Below are positions 35,170 through 47,217 of a DNA stretch of 64,000 bases, one piece after another. Numbering within the stretch: the first letter of the stretch is position 1; each line of letters starts with the position of its first letter. The stretch comes from Serripes groenlandicus (taxonomy: Eukaryota > Mollusca > Bivalvia > Cardiida > Cardiidae), in contig JASEVX010000013.1 of NCBI GenBank assembly GCA_031761405.1, positions 52,936,219 to 53,000,218 of the forward strand. Direction: 5' to 3'. The notes beneath the pieces were generated by a model. The model had not been told where the DNA came from and did no database searches. It worked only from the letters and a program-made list of their open reading frames with translations. The position numbers were made by a program, and so were the translations under genes.

Positions 35170-36030
35170 TTTTGCGCCGCTTTCAAGTTTCAGTTATATA
35201 TCATGGTATTTCAGTTTTATATCATGGTATTTCAGTTATATCACATTGTATTTCAGTTATATATCGTATTTCAGTAATATATCATGGTATTTCAGTTTTA
35301 TATCATAGTATTTCAGTTATATATAATGGTTTTACAGTTTTATATCATGGTAATTGAGTTATATATCATGGTATTTCAGCTTTATATCATGGTATTTGGG
35401 TTATATATCATGGTATTTCAGTTTTATATCATGTTATTTCAGTTTTATATATTTCAGTTACATATCATGATATTTGAGTTTTATATCATGGTGATTGAGT
35501 TATATATCATGGTATTTCAGTTTTATATCATGGTATTTGAATTATATATCATGGTATTTCAGTTTAATATTATGTTATTTCAGTTTTATATATTTCAGTT
35601 ATATATCATGGTATTTCAGTTTTATATCATGGTATTTCACTCATACATCATGGTATTTAAGTTATATATCATGGTATTTCAGTTTTATACCATGGTATTT
35701 GAGTTTTATATCATGGTATTTCAGTCATATATCATGGTATTTGAGTTATGAATCATGGTATTTCAGTTGTATATCATTGTATCTGAGTTATATATCATGG
35801 TATTTCAGTTTTATATCATGGTATTTCAGTTTTATATATTTGAGTTATATATCATGGTATTTCAGTTTTATATCATGGTATTTCAGTCATATATCATGGT
35901 ATTTCCGTTATATATCATAGTATTTCAGTTATATATCATGGTATATCAGTTATATATCATGGTATTTCAGTTATATATATATCATGGTATTTCAGTTATA
36001 TATCACGGTATTTCAGTTATATATCATGGT
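35170..36030. repeat. Minisatellite GGTATTTCAGTTATATATCAT
   Basis: About 40 units of roughly 20-22 bp alternate TTATATATCAT and TTTTATATCAT, with GGTATTTCAG, GGTATTTGAG and shortened TATATATTTCAG variants. Runs of 21-bp units keep open frames of up to 155 codons (MVFQLYI repeats) in two registers, with no sign of a real protein. Confidence 0.9.
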
Positions 36031-36229
36031 ATTTCCTGTGTAATTTACCAGTACTACCGTTCTTATTTATCCCATCGGAACCCAGGCTATAACACAATTG
36101 GCATGAATATCCTGGGTGCCGAGGATGATTTATCCTGACACCTAGGAATCATTCGTAATAATATCCAAACAACCCTGAACGCCATGGAGGTAAGTCATTA
36201 CCACCAATGTTAATGTCTTTTGAATGACC

Positions 36230-36305
36230 GACCGGGAATAGAACCCTGGTTTCCCATCTCTTAGACGGGCGCACTTACTATTAAACCATAGCGACGGTCA
36301 GTACA
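36230..36305 (-). mobile_element. tRNA-like SINE head fragment
   Basis: The minus strand starts CGTCGCTATGGTTTAATAGT and has AGGGTTCTATTCCCGGTCGG as a B-box-like end. Confidence 0.45.
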
Positions 36306-37555
36306 ACAATAATCTGTTTTCATTAAGTGTTGTACCAATTGCTGCATGTCAGGCAATCCGAACTCGAAACAGCTGCGTTATTTCAAGTAACAATGTAAAG
36401 AACCCGAATGTCGGTTAGGGTGAATCTTTCCATGACGTAATTTCATAAATATGTGATTAGGAACTTAGGTCTGTGGGACAAAGGTGCCTATGATGCACGG
36501 TAGCCAGCTGTTGTCGATGCGAAATAATTAAACATTACTTGTATATAATAATATAGAAACAATGTCAAATTCGCATCCTTTTCAGAATATGAGATACTGT
36601 TCATATATATTTATGAAGTCAAAATGGCCTTTAGATGGCATCGCCACTTAGTCAAAAAATGCGTTCAATAAGAAACTGACTGAGTTGCCAGTGCACATTA
36701 GGATCAAATGCATGGATGCAAAATCTGATCGAGCTATCATTGTCACACATATCATGTATAAGGCCTAAATTAAATGGCGTCTGAGTGGCGCTCTTCGAAA
36801 ACCACTCTTTTTGGCATTTGTGACTAGCGTAGATGTTGTTTAAAGAGTGCCCTCGAGGAAGATTGGTATAGCCAAGTGGGTAACCACATATAACAGGGCC
36901 TCCGCTGTCGGTCGCCAATTGCGACAAAATAATCAATGTGGCGCAAGAAAAAAAAAAAATGCGAATACCTTTGCGAAAGAAAATTCTCGGCATATTGAGC
37001 CGCCATTTTGTTTTTTATAAAATTACGTATTTACGTGCACATTTATTATTACTCCACATTTATTATTACTCCACATTTATTATTACTCCACACCAGCCAG
37101 TGTATTTCTTTGGTTCTGCACTTGTCGAAAACATTTGTACAGAACCTCACAAGAATTTTAAACATCTTATGATAAGTTAGGATGAATGCATATACTCATC
37201 TATATCTGCACATCACCGGTTTACATTCAGACTGGATTATGTGAGCTCAGCTTATTATTGGTAAAAGCTCAGGTACTTTAGTGTCAATATCGAAGCCTAT
37301 ATTTAAGCAACATCATATAAAACTGACAGGTCTTTACTGTTAACAATCTGTATTATAAATATTCCTAAAACATATGAAGAACGGCCATATTTACACAGCA
37401 TGTAATTAGATCTTTATTACCAAATGGTCGATTTTCGAGCGACAGGGCTCATGAAACGTATCCGACAGGATCGCACTGTGCTCAATCTACAACGGTATAC
37501 GGGGTTTGACAATGGCCAACATGTCAACCCGTGAGTTGTTATGGTAAAGATAAGT
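36306..37555. other. Intergenic, no gene seen
   Basis: There is a 3x CATTTATTATTACTCCA run at 37040-37090. Frames at 36652-36993 have no recognisable domain. Confidence 0.4.
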
Positions 37556-37660
37556 ATATCCATGTGGTACAGTGGTAGAGCGTCGGCAACTCGTACCAAA
37601 GGTCCAGGGTTCGAATCCCGTGATGAACGGGTTCTGCCTTTGATATTTTTCCACACTAGC
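37556..37660 (+). mobile_element. tRNA-like SINE head
   Basis: CATGTGGTACAGTGGTAGAG (A-box-like) and GTCCAGGGTTCGAATCCCG (B box) lie at tRNA spacing, followed by a non-tRNA body (TTCTGCCTTTGATATTTTTCC). The head does not fold cleanly as a functional tRNA. Confidence 0.55.
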
Positions 37661-37839
37661 GGAGCGAGTACTGGTTATTTCTCCAGGAAGCAGACACCGT
37701 TATTTGTGATAGCTGAGGCTAGTCCAATCCGATTCACTGTTTTCTATGATAGTAAAGAGTAGGCCAAAGTGACGTACTTTGTTTTATATGATAGCATATA
37801 GTCAGACTATACTAGTACATTGTGTAGTTTATTTTTTAT

Positions 37840-38045
37840 CATGCAGGGACACTTCGGCAAATAGCACTAGCATTCGCTGTTTTTGATTTTATTCTCGACA
37901 TTTTACTAGAAAGTGTACCACCCAAGAAACATCCCTGTGAAGTTTCATCACATTTGGCCAAGCGGCTCATGAGAAGATGTCGTTGAAAGAAATTGTTGAC
38001 GACGGACAAAAGACAATCACTATATCTCACCTTGAGCACATAAAC
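37840..38045 (+). mobile_element. 3' end of the 'CTCACCTTGAGCAC' dispersed element
   Basis: It shares AAGTTTCATCACATTTGGCC, GACGACGGACAAAAGACAATC and ATATCTCACCTTGAGCACAT with the ends of 43316-44880 and 47432-49205. The 5' part is absent. Confidence 0.65.
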
Positions 38046-38484
38046 AAGAAACGTAGAAGGAATTGGTACCTTTTTATGTTTTATTTATACACTGTTTTAA
38101 CACAAAATATAAAGTGGCAAACATTCTATATTAAGTAATGCGTTGTAAATAAATACTCATCATATAAGCTGATAGCTGTTAAACAATTGATGTAAAATAG
38201 ATAAAATGAATAGAGTAAATAAACTTAATTTAAAATACTTATTTGGAAGTGCAAAGCATTTTCAATATATATATACACATAGGGAATCTCTATTCAGGGA
38301 ATGATAAATTGTACGTTTTTTTCTTTGAAAACTGATTCACGGATTTGAACTGTTTCGCATCAGAAGTGAAAAGTGCTACCATAAACTTTTCATTGGACAC
38401 AGGGCTGTTTTCTTCTTCTGAAATGCGTTTTCCTGTTTCTTTCATAACATCACTTAAATATATCTTATGTGTAATACTATTTGT

Positions 38485-38490
38485 TTTATT
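38485..38490 (-). terminator. Candidate polyadenylation signal of the claudin-like gene
   Basis: AATAAA lies 54 nt downstream of the stop codon on the coding strand. Confidence 0.6.
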
Positions 38491-38543
38491 ACATGTATTA
38501 ATCATATCTTACATCTTAGTTAAACAAGAATCACGAGCAATAA

Positions 38544-38737
38544 TTAGTCCTTGTCTTGAATTGTTGCTAGACCAAATAATACAGCTCCTGCCAATGATGC
38601 TAGCCATGCGATGATACAGAAGGCGAAGCCCGCATGTAAATTTAAGTCCCAGCCGGGGTTTTGTATTTCATATAGGTCTTTGCCAGGGTTGAATATCTTT
38701 TCTATGAATACAACAAAACCAACGAACAGACATACAC
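38544..38737 (-). CDS. Claudin-like gene, coding exon 3
   Basis: Acceptor is TTTTTGTAG. It encodes the end of helix 3 (CLFVGFVVFIEKIF), loop 2 (NPGKDLYEIQNPGWDLN), helix 4 (HAGFAFCIIAWLASLAGAV) and the tail, then TAA. Confidence 0.88.
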
Positions 38738-40687
38738 CTACAAAAAGGAAAGGTGAATTACCATGCATAGCATTGACTATTTATGTTTTGAGCCTATACT
38801 TTACATTTATTACCTCTTTTAAACACGTTATCTTTGGACTATATAACATGAAGCTCAAAATTATTCTAGACTACGCGCATGTTTTTCTTGATGATATGTA
38901 AGTCAAGTTCGAAGATGGGTCATGACGGGTCAAAAAGTAGGTCACTAGGTCAAATTAAAGGATTTTTTTTGCAATTTTTGCTTCAGCAGTTCGAAATTTT
39001 GTCAGAACGTTTGTCTTAAAAATGTCTATGTCAAGTTCGAATTTGGGTCACTAGGCCAAATTGAAGGGAAATCTTGTTAACACTGTAGAAGCCGCATTTT
39101 TTTGCTTCAGCAGCTTGGAATTTGGTCAGAATGTTGAGCTGAATGATATCTAGGCCAAGTTCGAATATGGGTCATGCCGGGTCAAAAACTAACTTGAGCA
39201 TGATGAAACTTTATCAGAATGTTTGTCTTGATGATATGTAAGTCAAGTTCGAACATGGATCATGTTGGGTCAAACAGTAGGTCACTAGATCACATTGAAG
39301 GAAAATCTTGTTAACACTCTGGATACTGCATTTTTAACTTTTAACTTTTTTGCTACATTTGATGAGAATGTTTATCTAAATGATATCTAAGTCAAGTTTG
39401 AATATGGGTCATATAGGATTAAACACTAGGTCACTAGGCCAAATTGAAGGAAAATCTTGTTAATACTTTGGATGCCACATTTTTTGCTTCAGCAGCCTGA
39501 AAATTCAAGTTCAAATATGGGTCATATTGGGTCAGAAACAAAGTCAATAAAGGAAAATATTGTTCAAACTCCGGAGACTGCATTTTTACTTTGAGCAAGT
39601 TGAAACTTTTGTCAGAATGTTGTCTTGATGATATATATATGTTGGAATATGGGTCATACCTAGTAAAAAAATATAGATCACTAGGCAAAATGAAGGAAAA
39701 TCTTGTAAACACTGTGGAGGTTGCATTCAGAATAATTGTCTTGATGTGTTTTGCATTGCAGTACATTGTATAATTAAGGTGAGCGAACTAGGGCCATCAC
39801 GGCCCTCTTGTTTGAATACATGGCTTCTATTGACATATATGAAACTGTAAATTCAACATGTAAAATTACCCGGATATTGATCAAGCAATTTGAAATTATT
39901 AAAAAATTAAGTTTTTAAAGTATATCGTGGCATTTATTTTGCTAAAATTATTAAGGTTTACTCATTTAGAGACAAAGAAAAAACTGCTAAAATGTATTTA
40001 CCAGCTGTAACCAGCAGTCCTACAGTAGCATAACCCAGAGCTTTCTTTTCCTTCATCATGAACAGTTTGAGTGCTCCACAGACGATGGCGCCGAAATTCA
40101 ATACTAACGCCAGTAGAACCATCGCTCGAACGGCATTCAGAGCTATCAGAACTGTTGACGTACCAGCTGTAGACGTGTAAATATAACACTAATGTTATAC
40201 AAGAATGTTCTGTTACAATATGTACAATTCAATTCATTTGTACGTAGATTGTTGTATTAAAACACTGAACACTTTATAAATCGCTTGTGATGAGCTATAT
40301 CCCATATTTCCTTTTTAATGTTCAATCCCCTCTTCGTGCATCTGGTCTATCGATAAATGAGTGGCGAACAATGTAGACCACGGTTAGACTACATCAACGG
40401 CGCGCATAACAGAACACGCACATGTTGTTTAAAGACACGAGCTACGTCTTTTTGAATTTGAACTCGTCTTTACGACATTCATGTTTTTGGTAAAATGAGC
40501 TTAAATTGTTAAAGTTCAGTTTGGCGAGTTGGGGATTTGTTGCATTTGCAGACACTGAGAACATACCGGAGGTGGTTATCCGATCTCTTGATCCAACGGT
40601 ATCGGGTTCAAATCGGGTAGAGCCGATATGTCAACCTTTCGAATTTCCTTGTTAGAACTTGTTAACAACCCTTCCCCCCCCCCCCCC

Positions 40688-40726
<39 letters not shown>

Positions 40727-41275
40727 ACACACACACAATATACAGCAGACGACTTTGGAATAATCTATCAATTAAGGTCTGCAATTATGGTAAGAGAATA
40801 AATTACAAATTTATCATATTGTTTTCAAAGGTGGTTAAATGCCAGCAAATACGTCTATGTGTGTTTCAACTGAGCTTTCGTGATACTTTTGAGAGAAATT
40901 GTTTGTAAAAAGTGAATTAATTAAACCAAACAATAAATCATTTCTTAATACGCTGTGAAAGAGTTCATATATCATGTTTGTCGGGATTGAATCAGTTGTA
41001 TGTTTAGTCTGTGTAAGTTAAACTGTTGCATGATGAATACAACGTCCGACAATTTGATTTTAATTGACAAAACAATATTTTCATGGTATCTCACCTGTTA
41101 TTTTTATGCATTCTTTAAAGCCTGGGCCTTCAGCGCATTCTTTCCATAAACCAGTGTAGTATTTTAGATCTCCAACGCTAGCAAATATCCAATAGTCAAG
41201 CGCCAAGGATATAATAACACTAATAAGAGCAACAATGGTAACACAAAGGCCCGCATATCCCAATTCTCCAGCCAT
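38544..41275 (-). CDS. Claudin/PMP22-superfamily four-transmembrane protein, complete three-exon gene
   Basis: The exons 41275-41095, 40166-40002 and 38737-38544 (181+165+194 = 540 nt) give 179 residues and a TAA stop, with GT-AG introns of 928 and 1264 nt. The start is the first in-frame ATG, in a strong AACATGG context. Four hydrophobic helices lie near residues 6-30, 63-92, 98-126 and 148-172. The first extracellular loop carries DYW, then GLWKEC and a second C, the W-GLW-C-C signature of claudins, PMP22/EMP and related proteins. The C-terminus is short (QDKD) with no clear PDZ ligand. Such proteins sit in the plasma membrane at cell contacts or modulate channels. I cannot say which subfamily it belongs to. 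Confidence 0.88.
38885..39815 (-). mobile_element. 'GGGCCATGATGGCCCT' dispersed element in claudin-like intron 2
   Basis: It opens on the minus strand with CAAACAAGAGGGCCGTGATGG, then CCCTAGTTCGCTCACCT. The interior is about seven ~130-bp units of GTTAACAAGATTTTCCTTCA, GACCTAGTGACCTA and CCCATATTCGAACTTGAC. It is the inverted counterpart of the element at 47432-49205. Confidence 0.75.
40002..40166 (-). CDS. Claudin-like gene, coding exon 2
   Basis: Acceptor is GTCTACAG and donor CTG|GTAAAT. It encodes helix 2 (VLIALNAVRAMVLLALVLNF), the cytosolic MMKEKKALGY turn, and the start of helix 3. Phase 1 at both ends joins the frame exactly. Confidence 0.88.
40556..40640 (+). mobile_element. tRNA-like SINE fragment
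   Basis: GAGGTGGTTATCCGATCTC and TATCGGGTTCAAATCGGGT are at A/B-box spacing. It lies in intron 1 of the claudin-like gene. Weak. Confidence 0.35.
40676..40726. repeat. Poly(C) tract
   Basis: About 50 nt are almost pure C, broken by a single T, followed by CACACACACACA. Length is probably polymorphic and assembly-sensitive. The right flank (AATATACAGCAGACGACTTTG) is a TTAA-MITE fragment, so the tract sits at a MITE edge (AACCCTTCCCC). Confidence 0.85.
41095..41275 (-). CDS. Claudin-like gene, coding exon 1
   Basis: It encodes MAGELGYAGLCVTIVAL, helix 1, and loop 1 with LKYYTGLWKECAEGPGF and ECIKIT. Donor is CAG|GTGAGA. The open frame extends upstream to 41404 but without an in-frame ATG, so that part is probably 5' UTR. 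Confidence 0.88.
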
Positions 41276-41409
41276 GTTATCTTTCAAAGAGTGATTCTCT
41301 CTATGTAACGAGACGATTAGATGAGAATGTTCCTCCCTGAATCGACGCCTTTCCTTATCTGACAACGTCCAAGGCTTATACAGAACCCATGGATTGAAGT
41401 ACACGGATA

Positions 41410-42125
41410 ACGGGTTGAAAACACGTATTCGTTAAAAGGGATATGCTCCCAAATGAAGTTTAAATAACATTTTGCTGAAATTTTGTAAAAGTGACCTTAA
41501 ACCTTTATAAACAAAATATCAAAAAGAAAATATGGGGTCACCAGGTTTATTTTTGTTTTACAGGCTCTTGAAAAAATAGTGGTTTTATATATTTTGCTAC
41601 ATTTTGGTTTACGAAAAATGAAATGTTCTATTAAGGCTAGAGATGTCTACTTCGAGATATATTTTGCAATTTGCAATGGTCTGACCAGTATGACATATCA
41701 TAAACATCATATCTTAGTCTAAAAAAGTCAGTTTTGAAGCAAAATTTGGAAGAAAATGCAAAAAATAAACAAATGACCAACTATATCAAGAATGTCCACT
41801 GACATGTAGAATTTGGTTAAAAGATAGACATCACCAACATCTCCATCATCACTGTCAATTATTATGCACAGTGTTAAAAATGACCATGTTGATGGGTTTC
41901 ATAGGTTGAGTATTGCATTGAAAGCAGGAGGCCACGAATTAGAGTCACGGACGAGCTGCATTTTCTATCCAAGTGACATTTAACAATGTGCATTTTCAGG
42001 TGCTCTTAAGGTTAAGGACATTTCCATGTTATTTTTGAACTTGGATTACCCATCGATAGGTTACTCTTCTGTTAGCGATTTGTATTACAATGCTTACTCA
42101 CGATCTATAAAAAGATTGCTAACAA
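41410..42125. other. Upstream region of the claudin-like gene, no further gene seen
   Basis: AT-rich filler. No clear TATA or initiator could be chosen and no additional coding exon was recognised; a non-coding first exon could lie here. Confidence 0.35.
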
Positions 42126-42127
42126 TA

Positions 42128-42310
42128 ATATGTACCGTCACCGTTGTACAGTGGTTAGAGCGTGCGCTTTTGGATCGGGAGATCAGATTTCGATTCCCGC
42201 TCTGGTCATACCAAATACTTTAAAAAATGGTAGTAATGGATTCCTTCCTTTGCTCGCATGGTTTCGGGGATAGCATTAGGACTTCATTACCGAAAGTAGT
42301 GGTAACTATT
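42128..42310 (+). mobile_element. tRNA-derived SINE, second family
   Basis: The head has GTTGTACAGTGGTTAGAGCG and AGATTTCGATTCCCGCTCTGG. The body TTTAAAAAATGGTAGTAATGG ... GGGGATAGCATTAGGAC matches 55780-56000. It is followed by a 3x ACCGGAAGTAGTGGTAACTAT short tandem (42290-42370). Confidence 0.65.
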
Positions 42311-42939
42311 ACCGGAAGTAGTGAATACTATCACCGGAAGTAGTGGTAACTTTTACCGGAAGTACTGGTAATATAACCTGGAAACCACGTGGTCGAAATC
42401 CGTTATAAATACTATTTATTATATCAATGGTATAGATAAAAGCACAGGTACACCTATGTTTGAGCAAACTGTGTGTGTTCCATTAAACACATCCAAACTA
42501 TTCATGACTGCATCCTCGTTAGAGCCAATTGCTATAGTAGGCGAAATCCGAAGACACTCATCATTTTGAGACTTGAATATAGACTAGTGTTTTACAATAT
42601 CGGCATTGAATTAGTTCACATCTGTCTTTATATATCAGCTATCCGTTACACCATCTCGGGTTCAGAGGGATGGTTACAGTTGCAGATCGTATATAATGAC
42701 AATGAAAATGAATGATCTGTGGTATATTTTGTAAAAATGAATGGACTGTTGCCAGCTTATACCCATGTTACTTGTGGGCATATCAGCCGGAAAATGGATT
42801 TGATTTGACATCACTTACCCAAAAGAAAGAACTCAAAGAAATTTTATGTTATAATATATGAATTTCATGATTGAAAAATAGTATGTATTTCTATGACTTG
42901 ATCACGCGCAACATGCATGGACAAATTAAAGCAGTATGT

Positions 42940-43230
42940 GCATACTTTCTTCAGATGTCATTCACACACTGAACAAATTAAAGCAGTATGTGCATACTTT
43001 CCGCAGGTGTAATTATGATTGCGATTTCAAAATTGAATTTGAATTGATGAAGCTATATGGTTGTTCCTTCATTTAATGTTGTTCACATACACAACAAATT
43101 GGCGGCAAGGTTTGGATTTTGTACCGCTATAAATGATAATGATTATGTTAATTGAGGTCATCGTGGACATTGGAACTTGATGGCTAATTACACTAGGAAT
43201 ACATTAAAGCAGTATGTGCCTACGTTCATC
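42940..43230. repeat. Repeated AAATTAAAGCAGTATGTGCATAC motif
   Basis: AAAGCAGTATGTGC(A/C)TAC occurs at about 42928, 42975 and 43205, each followed by TT(T)C and CAGGT(G/T). It is repeated with GCGATTTCAAAATTGAATTTG blocks at 43020 and 43248, an old tandem duplication. Confidence 0.55.
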
Positions 43231-43315
43231 AGGTTTATCATGATTGGGATTTCAAAATTGAATTTGAATTGATGACTTAACATTTGAAGGGGAAGAGTGT
43301 TGTGTACATTGTCTT

Positions 43316-44880
43316 AAACAAGAGGGCCATGATGGCCCTGGAATCGCTCACCTGATTGTTTTTTCACTTTAGCTATATAAGCCCCACCCCATGGCAGCCA
43401 TAGTTTTCGACCAATCAACTTGGCTTGAAGGAATCTGATAGAGGGTCACTCTAGGAACATTTCTATAAAATTATTTGAAAATCTGCCTGACACTTTCGGA
43501 GGAGAAGATTTTTTAAGTTTTCACTATAGCCATATAATGCAATATAGACCTGCCCACTGGCGGCCATGTTTTTGACCAATCAACATGGCTTGAAGGAATC
43601 GGATAGTGGGTCACTTAAGGAACATTTCTACAAAACTATTTGAAAATCTGCCTGACACTTTCGGAGAAGAAGATTTTATAAGTTTTCACTATAGCCGTAT
43701 AAGGCAAAATAGCCATGCCCCTCCTGGCGGCCATGTTTTTCGACCATTCAACATGGCTTGAAGGAATCTGATAGAGGGTCATCAAAGGATCATTTTTACA
43801 AAATTATTTGAAAATCTGCCAACCAGTTTGGGAGAAGAAGATCTTTTAAGTTTTCACTATAGCCATATAAGGCAAAATAGCCCTGCTGACTGGCAGCCAT
43901 GTTTTTCGACCAATCAACTTGGCTTGAAGGAATCAGATAGAGGGTCACTCTAGGAACATTTCTATAAAATTATTTGAAAATCTGCCCGACACTTTCGGAG
44001 GAGAAGATTTTTTAAGTTTTCACTATAGCCATATAATGCAATATAGACCTGCCCACTGGCGGCCATGTTTTTGACCAATCAACATGGCTTGAAGGAATCA
44101 GATAGTGGGTCACTTAAGGAACATTTCTACAAAACTATTTGAAAATCTGCCTGACACTTTCGGAGAAGAAGATTTTTTAAGTTTTCACTATAGCCGTATA
44201 AGGCAAAATAGCCATGCCCCTCCTGGCGGCCATGTTTTTCGACCATTCAACATGGCTTGAAGGAATCTGATAGAGGGTCATCAAAGGAGCATTTTTACAA
44301 AATTATTTGAAAATCTGCCAACCAGTTTGGGAGAAGAAGATCTTTTAAGTTTTCACTATAGCCATATAAGGCAAAATAGCCCTGCTGACTGGCAGCCATG
44401 TTTTTCGACCAATCAACATGGCTTGAAGGAATCTGATAGAGGGTCATCCAAGGAACATTTCTACAAAATTATTTGAAAATCGGCCAGACACTTTCGGAGG
44501 AGAAGATTTTTTAAGTTTTCCCTATAGCCATATAAGGCAAAATAACCCCCCCCCCCCTGGCGGCCATGTTTTTCGACCAATCAACATGGCTTGAAGGAAT
44601 CTGATAGAGGGTCATCCAAGGAACATTTCTACAAAATTATTTGAAAATCTGCCAACCAGTTTGGGAGAAGAAGAATTTTAAAGTTTTTTTCATTTCGTTG
44701 CCATGGAAACCAGAATTCTGCATGGATCCCAAAAATTTGAAGGAAATCTAGTGAGGTAATTGAGAGGATGCTTTCTGTGAAGTTTCATCCCAATTGACCC
44801 ACCGGTTACTGAGGAGAAGAAGTTGATGGACGACGGACGACGGACATAAGGAGATCACAATAACTCACCTTGAGCACTAA
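43316..44880 (+). mobile_element. 'AGAGGGCCATGATGGCCCT' dispersed element with internal ~170-bp tandem
   Basis: It starts AACAAGAGGGCCATGATGGC, then CCTGGAATCGCTCACCTG. It contains about eight units of CGGCCATGTTTTTCGACCAA, TGGCTTGAAGGAATC and TTATTTGAAAATCTGCC, then ends GACGACGGACGACGGACATA and AACTCACCTTGAGCACT. Two successive ~460-bp blocks of three units are nearly identical. No transposase ORF is present. Confidence 0.8.
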
Positions 44881-45489
44881 AAATTAACTCATGACTGAAA
44901 GTGCATCCACTCAAAGCGATGCCTCTTAGTGTAACATATTTCTATATAACCCATGCATTTCATGTTAATCTTTGTAGTATTATATATTTTACTTAGCAAT
45001 TCAGCTGTTCCTTCATTTCTTGTTGCATACTGTAAGCACCCCAGCCTACGACTCGAGCGGTAATTTTAACAGGCTATTTATCTTGTCAGGATACCCGAGT
45101 AGAAACGCACGTATTCAGTGTACTCTTTAGCGGCTCTATGTTGAGGTTCTCTCTCCCTGTAGTCGCTGTTGTAGTTCTAAGCTGTAGTTAGATGCAGGGT
45201 TGTGTAGGTTCTAGTTAGAGCACCGTTTTTACTGAACGAGAATTTGAAGCGAATTTCATAGACCTCGGAATAACGTAGCGTTTAAAAAGAAATAACAAAT
45301 TAAAAGGCATTAAATAATGCATCATGTTTTATAATAATAGTAGAATTCAACCAAATGATGACGATGATGATTTATGAATAACGTCTTAACAAATGACCAT
45401 CGCCTAAACGCGCCAAGCATACCCAGTTGCTTTAAATTGTAGCGACTTTAATAAAGATAGAGATAACAAGAAACCGCTGAAGACGGTAA

Positions 45490-45724
45490 GGCCGGATTGT
45501 CGGCAATTTGACCTTGAAAATCGACAAACCAAGGTCCAGGTTAAAGTAACCAAAGAAATCAATAGAACTTGTTTCTGGTTACCTTCAGGCAAAGTTTCAA
45601 GTTTGTAACCCTTTCCAGTGCTGAGATTTTACCTCAACCTGAAACTTTAACCAAAATGTTGACGGACAGACAGACGGACGGATATCGCCAATCTATAGAC
45701 CGGAATTGCTAGAGCAATCCGGCC
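45490..45724. mobile_element. Short element with inverted ends GGCCGGATTG
   Basis: GGCCGGATTG at 45490-45499 and CAATCCGGCC at 45715-45724 form 10-bp perfect inverted ends. Inside is a GACGGACAGACAGACGGACGG run. It resembles the ends of the dispersed elements here but is shorter. Confidence 0.6.
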
Positions 45725-45950
45725 AATAAAAAGGATGGCTAATGTCCCCTATGTAGTTGTTTCTATAGTTTAATATGAATTAAGGCAAAGTTTCGGGAAG
45801 TGCATTCAGTCTCAACAGATTTAATCCCCATATCTCAAAAGATTGATAAGCTGTTGTGTAAGCTGTTGTGCACTAATGCATTTACTATTTGCTCAATTGA
45901 TAATGGATATAGTTGTCAATCCAGATGTTGAGAGTTCAAGTTCAAGCTGA

Positions 45951-46176
45951 TTTTGTTTGTTTGTTTGGAGTTTAACGCCGCTTTCAACAGCTTTGGTCAT
46001 ATCACGGCGGTCAGTGCACCTACCCATGTTTTCCTGGCTTTCCTACACCAGTACTTACACAACATTCTTTCGAAGCCACTGACTACTTTCTCACATAGAT
46101 CAGAGGTGAGAGGCGATGGAAAAATCGCCCGAAAGAATGTCGCCGCAACCGGGTATCGAACCCGTGACCTCCAGAT
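45951..46176 (-). mobile_element. 5'-truncated tRNA-derived SINE with 14-bp TSD
   Basis: It is the same family as 31329-31595, inverted. Direct repeats CAAGTTCAAGCTGA flank it (45937-45950, 46177-46190). The tRNA half upstream of the B box is missing, as expected from incomplete reverse transcription. Confidence 0.88.
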
Positions 46177-46289
46177 CAAGTTCAAGCTGAGTCAACTTAC
46201 TTCCCGAATGTCAAAAACTACTTTTACCATTGAATATTGAACATTTTCCTAGTACATGTAGCTGTAAAGAGTAAAGATCATATTATAAC

Positions 46290-47060
46290 CATGAAGTTTG
46301 AGGGAATATCCGGATAGCCATAATAAATGTATTAATTAACATATAAAAGATTTGTATATATGTCTTTGGATAAATGCATCAACATTTTGAGGAAAAAAAA
46401 AAATCTGCCAACTGATCTTGAAATCAGACAAGCAGTGGCAGAGGAAAAACGTTTAGATTTGTCATTTTAACATTTTTCTGATACCACATTTCAACATTGC
46501 TTTGAACTAATCAATATCCCTTGAACAATATATGTAGAGGGTTAATTAAAGAACGTTTTTGCCAAACTATCTTGACATAAGACAAGCAGTTTAAGAGGAA
46601 ACTTGTTATTTTACTCCCTTTATGATACCGCCTGGCAGCATTGATCTTTAACCACTCTGATAAGGGCAACATAATGTTTTTTAAGCCAAACTATCTTGAA
46701 ACAAGACCCCAAACTCTGATGCTGCCTGGCAACATTGTTTTTTAAATAATAAATATGACTTAAATAATTGTATGGATGGTCACATAAGGAAAATTAATGC
46801 AACAGTGTTATAACTTTGAAATTATACCAGCAACTTCCTCCTTTTCTCATGCCAAATGCAGATAATATTTTTCAACCAATCAATATGATTTGAATCTTTT
46901 TAATTAGGGTTGCATAAGTAACTTTCCTGCCAAATTATACAGAAGTACCAGAATACCTATTAAAACATTGTGTCACTTTACTTCTTTTCTGATGGGGTAG
47001 TTTCCAGAATTCAACACAGAATTTATTCCTTTGAACATTTTGAAAAAGAAACCAAATCAA
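46290..47060. repeat. Decayed tandem of the AATCTGCCAACTGATCTTG type
   Basis: Units with CAA(A/C)TATCTTGA(A/C)A(T/C)AAGAC, AACATTG and AACCA(A/C)TCAATAT recur three or four times with heavy divergence. They recall the internal units of 43316-44880. Confidence 0.45.
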
Positions 47061-47217
47061 TATTTATGTGCAGTTCAGTTAAAATTGGTAAAGTAGTGTA
47101 AAAGCAGCTGTTGTTTAAATAAATGGTTGCTGGTGGATACTGCATGATGGATTGGGGATTATCACAAGAGCTGTGCTCAGATCAATTAAATTGTATGTAT
47201 TTAGCTACAGTGTTATT

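Noticed and set aside
35284..36138. Overlapping 127-155-codon frames (MVFQLYI repeats)
   Set aside because: Both are products of a ~21-bp tandem repeat read in different frames.
37556..37630. Functional tRNA gene
   Set aside because: The acceptor and anticodon arms do not close as a standard tRNA and a repeat body follows; the same applies to 47218-47292 and 42128-42200.
41276..41404. N-terminal extension of the claudin-like protein
   Set aside because: The open frame has no in-frame ATG upstream of 41275 (it opens with GTG), and helix 1 begins immediately after the chosen start.
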